Assembly: GCF_022180385.2 (NCBI RefSeq)
Contig: NZ_BQME02000002.1
Span: forward strand, 1,116,001-1,180,000
Reading direction: 5' to 3'
Origin: Paenibacillus sp. L3-i20
Lineage (GTDB): Bacteria; Bacillota; Bacilli; Paenibacillales; Paenibacillaceae
Length of the DNA: 64,000 bases
Shown: piece after piece, positions 58,181-64,000 of the stretch
How positions within the stretch are numbered: the first letter of the stretch is position 1
How the letters are laid out: every line of letters starts with the position of its first letter
Program-made: the position numbers and the translations under genes
Notes under the pieces: generated by a model
The model's input: only the letters and a program-made list of their open reading frames with translations
Told to the model about the DNA's origin: nothing
Database searches by the model: none

Positions 58181-59197
58181 TTAAAAAGATTGATTAGAAG
58201 TATATTCAAGATGATCTTGAAACTTTCCTGCTATTATACCATGAATTGCACTTAAATTGTTGTGAAAATTTTCTGAAGTATCGAACCAATGAATATCTTT
58301 CATATGTCGGAACCAAGATAGTTGACGCTTCGCAAATCTTCTTGTGTCCCTTTTCAAACGCTCAACAGCCGCTTCATAGCTGCATTCTCCACGCAAATAG
58401 GCTGCAATCTCCTTATAACCAAGCGCTTGCATAGGTACTGAATTAGGAGCTAGATCATGTTTTAACAACTGCTCTACTTCAGCTACCAATCCTTCTTGTA
58501 ACATAAGATCGATGCGTAGCTCAATTCTTCTATAAAGCTCTGCTCTATCCATCGTAAGTCCGATGATACATAGTTCGTACGGAGATTCTTTTTTCTGTCC
58601 TGCCTGTTGCTCAGAAAAGGTTTGCCCCGTCATATGATGAACTTCAAGTGCACGTATAACTCTCCGCTGATCGTTTGGATGGAGTCGTTCCGCTGCTGGT
58701 GGATCAATTGCAGCTAGTTTCGCATGAAGAGCTTCTGCACCATGCTCTAGCGCATATGCTTCCATTTCGGCACGGAAAGCTTCGTCAGAACCATTTTCAG
58801 CAAATTGAAAGTTGTAACAAAGAGACTCTACATAAAGACCTGTACCGCCCACAATAAAGGGCAACTTTCCTCTGGCGGCAATATCTCGAATCGCTTCTGT
58901 TGCACCTGTCTGGAAATCTGCTGCTGAATAAGCTGCTTCGGGTTCACATATATCGATAAGATGATGCGGAATGTTATCCCGCTCATTTTCACCTATCTTG
59001 GCTGTACCAATATCCATACCCTTATAAACTTGCATGGAATCACCGGATATTATTTCTGCATCCCATGTTTTTGCTAGGTTAAGACTTAGAGCTGTTTTGC
59101 CAACTGCAGTTGGTCCAATTAGTACAAGCAGCGGTTGCTTGCGTAATGAGATTCCCTTTGCTCGTTCTCCAGCTATTTCATTATGCTGATCCAACAT
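58181..59197 (-). CDS. miaA: tRNA dimethylallyltransferase
   Basis: A 338-residue enzyme adding an isopentenyl group to A37 of tRNAs reading UNN codons. It shows [51 protein letters not shown] and [13 protein letters not shown]. The ATG at 59,197 follows GGAGTGATAC and overlaps the previous gene by 17 bases. Length is slightly above average because of the N-terminal 20 residues. Confidence 0.96.
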   Translation of the reverse strand: MLDQHNEIAGERAKGISLRKQPLLVLIGPTAVGKTALSLNLAKTWDAEIISGDSMQVYKGMDIGTAKIGENERDNIPHHLIDICEPEAAYSAADFQTGATEAIRDIAARGKLPFIVGGTGLYVESLCYNFQFAENGSDEAFRAEMEAYALEHGAEALHAKLAAIDPPAAERLHPNDQRRVIRALEVHHMTGQTFSEQQAGQKKESPYELCIIGLTMDRAELYRRIELRIDLMLQEGLVAEVEQLLKHDLAPNSVPMQALGYKEIAAYLRGECSYEAAVERLKRDTRRFAKRQLSWFRHMKDIHWFDTSENFHNNLSAIHGIIAGKFQDHLEYTSNQSF

Positions 59198-59966
59198 GTA
59201 TCACTCCATATGCTATCTTCGACGTATTCGCATGCGTCCGCTTAAAGCCTAGTCGCTCAAATTCGCCGCTTCTTTGATTTTCTTTAATAACAACCGTTTT
59301 CCTGGCAACTCTAACCGCATGTTCCACAACTTCAGCGCTCAAAGCATCCATATTGGCAATTGTCCGAAATGCACTTATCGCAGATGACTCCATGATCGGC
59401 TGTCTGAACATAGGGTCAAAATAAACGATATCAGCGCTCTTGTTCGGTAAATTAGCCAAATAATGAGCATGATTTTTGCAGCTTAAATGAATACGCTTCA
59501 TAGCAGCATCTACATCAGGCAATCCAGACTCATAAGAAGCAAGTCCTTCCCTCACTAGTGCACACAAAATCGGCTCACTTTCTAGTGCTTCTACACGTCC
59601 TTGCTCGCCTACAGCGTATGAAAATACTAAAGAGTCTGCTGCCATGCCTGCTGTGCAATCAATGATATGATCACCAATGCTGCAACCTGAAAGTTCGATC
59701 AATGGGTCCGTTTCCCCGCGACGAAGCCGCTTCACTCGCACATAGGCCATACTAGGATGGAAATAAAGAGGTGGTTCGTTTGCATTGTCATAAAACCGAA
59801 CCTCCTTCTCCGTTGCAATAATGACGCGATTATCATCGCTCATATCCAATAACTTTTGAATAGACGCGTTCCTCCGTGGTATTGCCTTTGCAGACAATTC
59901 AGCCGCAAGCTTACGGACTTGCTCGTTTATTCGCTCCGATGGACGCGGAGCTGTCGTAATGATCAA
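59181..59966 (-). CDS. RsmJ-like methyltransferase (YpiP-like)
   Basis: A 261-residue class I SAM methyltransferase. The SAM site is IIDCTAGMAADSLVFSYAVG and VEALESEPILCALVREGL; the catalytic-type loop is IVYFDPMFRQPIMESS. The family is related to RsmJ (16S rRNA m2G1516); the rRNA substrate in Firmicutes is inferred. Its start overlaps mutL by four bases and its end overlaps miaA, so mutS-mutL-this-miaA-hfq form one run. Confidence 0.8.
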   Translation of the reverse strand: MIITTAPRPSERINEQVRKLAAELSAKAIPRRNASIQKLLDMSDDNRVIIATEKEVRFYDNANEPPLYFHPSMAYVRVKRLRRGETDPLIELSGCSIGDHIIDCTAGMAADSLVFSYAVGEQGRVEALESEPILCALVREGLASYESGLPDVDAAMKRIHLSCKNHAHYLANLPNKSADIVYFDPMFRQPIMESSAISAFRTIANMDALSAEVVEHAVRVARKTVVIKENQRSGEFERLGFKRTHANTSKIAYGVIHVGSA

Positions 59967-62017
59967 GACATCACCCGCTTAAACATTTTTTCTAGTTGAT
60001 ACGTTGAAAGATGGACAATTATTGGTCTGCCATGTGGACAAGTGTATGGTTGGTCGCAACGAGATAATCTGGCAAGCAACGAATCTCCTTCTTCACGCGA
60101 CAAGCGATCATTTGCTTTGATGGATGCTTTGCACGAACACATAATTGCAGCTTTCTCTCGTAGCTTCGTAATGTTGATGGACTTTCGCTCAGTTATGAGC
60201 AATTCAGCCATCTCTTCAAGAAGTGACTGCTCTTCTCCTTTTGGCATCCATTCTGGGTAAGAGCGAACGAGAAAGGTTTGAGCACCAAAAGGCTCAATTT
60301 CAACTCCAGCCTCGCCAAACAGTTCGGTTAATTCACGAAGCTGTGCTGCATCACCAGCAGTAAATTCAAGAGTTAAAGGGACAAGCAATTGCTGACTCGC
60401 AGCAACAGGATTCCCAAATTTATGAAGATAGTATTCATAATTAATTCGTTCATGTGCAGCGTGCTGATCGATTAAATAAAGTCCGTCTTCAGCTTGCGCT
60501 ACAATATAAGTACCATGATGCTGCCCGATCCAGTGAAGCTCTGGGAAGCTAGGAGTTGCTAGCCCTGCTTTCTCTTGATGCTCAACACGATCTTGGTCCA
60601 TTGTAACCGTTGTATGATCTTCAACCGACACCCGGTTCTCACTACTAGATTGAATCGATTCACGAACTGTCCATTCAATATTCTGACTTTCAGTCGGAGC
60701 TTTAATTGAACTGTTGTAAGGCGCATAAAGCTTCTCAGTCGCCGCCTTCGGAACATATTCCCGGTAATTAGCTTGTGAACCATACGAAGGTGAGTAGCCA
60801 CTTGATCGGCCCTCTGTAGAACTTCTCTGAATCATATCTGATTGAGGACCTTCAGTTGCAGCTGCTAATTTAGAAAAAGCTCCAGAATTAATTTCAGAAG
60901 CATTAGAACTTAACTCGTTCGTTGAAGCTTGCTGATCACGATCCCCAATGTGGAACGATATTGCATCTTGAACAAATGCCGGCTTCGAGCGTTCTTGTCT
61001 GCCATTCGTTCCTGGTCCCGGGATATGACGCTGTGCCCCCAAAACATCCTTTACAGCACGTTCGATCAAACTTCGCAGCTCAGCTTCTTTACTAAATCGG
61101 ACCTCCATCTTAGATGGATGTACGTTTACATCAAGCAGTGATGGATGCATACCAATTTCCAGAACAGCTAGCGGATAACGATTGATTGGCAAAAGAGTAT
61201 GGAAGGCTTGCAGCAGAGATTGATTCACCGCATGACTTCTAATATATCGTCCATTGACAACTACTGTTATCCCGTTCCTGTTCGCTCTAGTTAGCTCTGG
61301 TTTAGAAATGTAACCCGTCAACTCATAATCGGCATCAGAAGCAGACACTGGAAGCATCACCTTCGCTGTACTCGTGCCGTATATCGCAGCGATGACTTGC
61401 AATCGATCACCTGTTCCTAGCGTACGAAGCAGTGTGTTTCCATTATGCTTTAGTGTAAAAGCAATGCCAGGATGAGCAAGTGCTAATCGGTTAATAAAGT
61501 CTGATATATGTCCAAGTTCAGTTTGAATGGACTTCATATATTTCAACCGTGCGGGTGTATTATAAAATAAATCTCTAACGCTCATATCCGTACCTTGAGG
61601 AGCGTTCGCTGGCTCGTCAGCTGTTATCGAACCACCTTCAATTAGAAGTCGGCGTGCAAGCCCGGTATTGGTGTCTGCTGAAATACATTGCAGCCGTGAT
61701 ACGGCAGCAATACTGGGAAGCGCCTCACCTCTAAAGCCGAGACTTGATATTCTGAATAAGTCGCCACTTGCAGAGATTTTGCTCGTTGCATGTCTTTGGA
61801 ACGCAGTCATAATATCAGAGGCCTCAATGCCCCCTCCATTGTCAATTACTCTAATGAGCGTGAGACCACCCTCTTCAATCGTTACATCAACAGTCGTACT
61901 GCCAGCATCAACCGCATTTTCAACGAGCTCCTTGACGACGGAGGATGGCCGCTCTACAACTTCTCCAGCAGCAATCTGGTTCGCAAGTTGCTCGTCCAAC
62001 ACTTTGATCTTCGCCAC
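59963..62017 (-). CDS. mutL: DNA mismatch repair protein MutL (endonuclease type)
   Basis: A 684-residue GHKL ATPase from a GTG at 62,017 (GGGAGG upstream). N-terminal motifs: KELVENAVDAGSTTVDV, VIDNGGGIEASD and GFRGEALPSIAAVS. A Ser/Glu-rich linker (350-480) leads to the C-terminal nuclease: DQHAAHERINYEYY (metal site), CSCKASIKAND and CPHGRPIIVHLS. This endonuclease motif is typical of bacteria without MutH. It works with MutS, encoded 30 bases upstream. Confidence 0.97.
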   Translation of the reverse strand: MAKIKVLDEQLANQIAAGEVVERPSSVVKELVENAVDAGSTTVDVTIEEGGLTLIRVIDNGGGIEASDIMTAFQRHATSKISASGDLFRISSLGFRGEALPSIAAVSRLQCISADTNTGLARRLLIEGGSITADEPANAPQGTDMSVRDLFYNTPARLKYMKSIQTELGHISDFINRLALAHPGIAFTLKHNGNTLLRTLGTGDRLQVIAAIYGTSTAKVMLPVSASDADYELTGYISKPELTRANRNGITVVVNGRYIRSHAVNQSLLQAFHTLLPINRYPLAVLEIGMHPSLLDVNVHPSKMEVRFSKEAELRSLIERAVKDVLGAQRHIPGPGTNGRQERSKPAFVQDAISFHIGDRDQQASTNELSSNASEINSGAFSKLAAATEGPQSDMIQRSSTEGRSSGYSPSYGSQANYREYVPKAATEKLYAPYNSSIKAPTESQNIEWTVRESIQSSSENRVSVEDHTTVTMDQDRVEHQEKAGLATPSFPELHWIGQHHGTYIVAQAEDGLYLIDQHAAHERINYEYYLHKFGNPVAASQQLLVPLTLEFTAGDAAQLRELTELFGEAGVEIEPFGAQTFLVRSYPEWMPKGEEQSLLEEMAELLITERKSINITKLREKAAIMCSCKASIKANDRLSREEGDSLLARLSRCDQPYTCPHGRPIIVHLSTYQLEKMFKRVMS

Positions 62018-62047
62018 TTCGGATCGCCTCCCTTCGCTAAGTCACCT

Positions 62048-64000
62048 TTAATCCCGCAGCTTGCTCTTCATTTCATTTAACCATTGCATAGCCATCATAG
62101 GCGTAATATTAAACAGATCCAACTTCCTAAGTTCCTCTGCCAGCTGTTCAGCTTTAGGATTTACTTTCTTAAGCTTCGTCACTTCAGATGCTGCTGCCGG
62201 CTCTTCAAACATCGACAATTGAACAATAGCTGCTTGAAGGTTAGTTCTAGACTCTGCTACAAGGTTTGAACCTTCCGCTTCATTGTTAGAAGTAGTAGGT
62301 TGTTCCGTTCGAGTAACTTCACGCTGAACATATTCAACTTCTTTATCTCTGGAATTGTTAATCCCAACTTCTCCAGAACTCAATTCCGTTTCATCCAATA
62401 ATTCGTAAGCTCGTCCAATAATAGACTGAGGAAGACCAGCAAGCTGTGCACAATAGATACCATAACTTGTACTTGCCGCACCTGCTACTAACTTCCTTAG
62501 AAACGTAACGTCATCTCCACTTTCCTCTACTGCCATACGAGCATTAGTTAGTGATGACAAGGATTGATCCAGATGTGCCAACTCATGGAAATGAGTGGAT
62601 ACTAACGCTTTGCAGCCGATATGGTGATGGACATATTCAATGACCGCTTGTGCGATAGCCATCCCTTCTCCAGTCGATGTCCCTCTACCAAGCTCATCGA
62701 TAATGACTAGACTATTAGCTGTAGCCTTTTCTGTCATGACTTGAATGTCTTTCATCTCGACCATAAACGTACTTTGGCCACCAATTAAATCATCAGCCGC
62801 TCCGATGCGAGTGAAAATTCGATCAACTAGCGGAATAACTGCAAATTTAGCAGGAACGAAGCAACCTATTTGTGCCATGACACTAACTAGCGCTACTTGG
62901 CGCATATAAGTACTTTTACCAGCCATATTCGGCCCAGTTATAAGTAAAATGCGATTGTCCTCTTGTGATAACAATGTATCATTGGCGATAAAAGGTGTTC
63001 CTTCCAGCATCGCTTCAACGACTGGATGACGTCCCTCTGTAACACATAAATTAAAGCCTTCTTCCACTTGTGGTCTATTGAATCTACGTTCAGCACTAAC
63101 TGTTGCAAGGGACTGATATACATCCAGCTCAGCAATAATTGCAGCAGCTTGCTGCAGACGATGAAGATGTAGCGCAATATGATCACGTAGTTCAATGAAT
63201 CTGGCGTATTCCAGATCAACCATCTTATCTTCTGCTTCCAGTATAAGACGTTCCTTTTCTTTCAGCTCAGGAGTAACGTAGCGTTCTGCATTAGTAAGAG
63301 TTTGCTTACGCTCATATCTGCCCTCTGGCAACATAGAAATGTTCGCCTTGGATACTTCTAAATAGTATCCAAATACTTTGTTAAACCCAATTTTTAATGA
63401 TTTGATGCCCGTAGCTTCACGTTCTTGACGCTCCAGCTCAGCGAGCCACTTCTTCCCATTTGTGCTTGCTTCACGCAGCTGGTCTAAGTAATCATCATAG
63501 CCGCCTCGAATAAGTCCGCCTTCACGAATAGAAATAGGCGGCTCTTCAACTACAACCGTATCGATCATATCTGCAATATCTGAACAATTGTCAATGCCTT
63601 CAATGAGTTCACGAAGTACGTCGGAACCCGATCTCACGCATAGCTCAGTCAATGCAGGAATACGTCGAAGCGACAGCTTAAGCGCATTGAGATCGCGACC
63701 ATTCGCATTGCCGTATGCAACTCTACCTACAAGGCGTTCCAAATCGTATATCGGACCTAATTCCGAACGAATATCTTCACGCAATATTAAATCACGGTAA
63801 AGTGACTCTACCGCATCAAGTCGTTTCCCGATTGCAGCGCTGCTCAAAAGCGGTTTATCTATCCAACGACGGAGCAGCCTCGCACCCATTGAAGTGCCTG
63901 TCCGATCTAATAACCAGAGCAACGATCCCTTTTTGCTTCGATCACGAACAGTTTCCGTAAGCTCCAAATTGCGTCTCGTGTAATGATCTAAAATCATAAA
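62048..64000 (-). CDS. mutS: DNA mismatch repair protein MutS (5' part outside window)
   Basis: At least 650 residues read from the window edge. The segment starts in the lever-connector region (LDHYTRRNLELTETVRD), then the clamp and the ATPase: ITGPNMAGKSTYMRQVALVS (Walker A), VIIDELGRGTSTGEGMAIAQ (Walker B) and VSTHFHELAHLD. A flexible tail with QLSMFEEP follows, a beta-clamp-type motif. Compared with about 880 residues in full MutS, the N-terminal mismatch-binding domain lies beyond position 64,000. Confidence 0.96.
   Translation of the reverse strand, partial: FMILDHYTRRNLELTETVRDRSKKGSLLWLLDRTGTSMGARLLRRWIDKPLLSSAAIGKRLDAVESLYRDLILREDIRSELGPIYDLERLVGRVAYGNANGRDLNALKLSLRRIPALTELCVRSGSDVLRELIEGIDNCSDIADMIDTVVVEEPPISIREGGLIRGGYDDYLDQLREASTNGKKWLAELERQEREATGIKSLKIGFNKVFGYYLEVSKANISMLPEGRYERKQTLTNAERYVTPELKEKERLILEAEDKMVDLEYARFIELRDHIALHLHRLQQAAAIIAELDVYQSLATVSAERRFNRPQVEEGFNLCVTEGRHPVVEAMLEGTPFIANDTLLSQEDNRILLITGPNMAGKSTYMRQVALVSVMAQIGCFVPAKFAVIPLVDRIFTRIGAADDLIGGQSTFMVEMKDIQVMTEKATANSLVIIDELGRGTSTGEGMAIAQAVIEYVHHHIGCKALVSTHFHELAHLDQSLSSLTNARMAVEESGDDVTFLRKLVAGAASTSYGIYCAQLAGLPQSIIGRAYELLDETELSSGEVGINNSRDKEVEYVQREVTRTEQPTTSNNEAEGSNLVAESRTNLQAAIVQLSMFEEPAAASEVTKLKKVNPKAEQLAEELRKLDLFNITPMMAMQWLNEMKSKLRD

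Noticed and set aside
1..64000. CRISPR array, tRNA or rRNA genes, transposase
   Set aside because: No regularly spaced repeats, no cloverleaf sequences with CCA-type ends, no rRNA core motifs and no DDE or other transposase proteins were seen.

Overview
The window joins two kinds of DNA. Positions 1 to about 36,010 are the integrase-proximal 36 kb of a temperate tailed phage (prophage) whose other end lies left of position 1. Positions about 36,010 to 64,000 are chromosome of a low-to-mid G+C, spore-forming Firmicute. The order glnA-glnR, an aluminium-resistance/methionine gamma-lyase-like gene, spoVK, a PBP1 gene, hfq-miaA, an RsmJ-like gene and mutL-mutS, with lexA divergent from a yneA-like gene, suggests Paenibacillus or a close relative (inference; no 16S rRNA is present). 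Spot counts of single 60-base lines gave 31/60 G+C in the phage and 23/60 in the host.

Prophage layout. Almost every phage gene is on the minus strand, so transcription runs from about 33.3 kb down to 1. The switch (33,072-34,285) has a Cro-like gene facing a LexA/S24-type repressor across three 18-bp operators. Next to it is a large serine integrase (34,298-35,974) at the right-hand attachment site. From 33 to 24 kb lies recombination and repair: an SbcC/Rad50-type ATPase split at its zinc hook, an SbcD/Mre11-type phosphoesterase, a RecU-like nuclease and an SF2 helicase, then a ThyX-superfamily protein. From 24 to 16 kb lies replication: a possible ssDNA-binding protein, a primase-MCM helicase fusion and a family A DNA polymerase. 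From 16 to 11.2 kb are many small, often Cys-rich genes and a 3D-domain protein containing a nested second gene. From 11 kb to 1 is the late module: a candidate small terminase gene, tandem helix-turn-helix genes, large terminase, SPP1-like portal, a MuF head protein with a zincin-like C-terminus, scaffold, decoration and major capsid.

Regulation of the phage is the most unusual feature. Dyads close to TGTTATCTACAGATAACA occur not only at the switch but at four distant promoters (about 1.38, 10.02-10.07, 19.34 and 24.25 kb). At three of these the operator sits inside a conserved TTTACY-N16-xATAAx promoter under an A/T-rich upstream stretch. The repressor may therefore silence several replication and late units directly. 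Several intrinsic terminators lie inside the late cluster.

Host part. The prophage interrupts a YprA-type DEAD/DEAH helicase gene, removing its last 140 or so codons. Then come rnz, metH (cobalamin methionine synthase), mtnD (methionine salvage), a HAD phosphatase, two small genes, the yneA/lexA SOS pair with several LexA boxes, a secreted protein, a membrane-anchored Mrr-like nuclease, glnR-glnA with a GlnR box and a sigma-A promoter, then envelope, sporulation and RNA/DNA-maintenance genes ending in mutL and the 3' part of mutS at the window edge. No tRNA, rRNA, CRISPR array or transposase was recognised.
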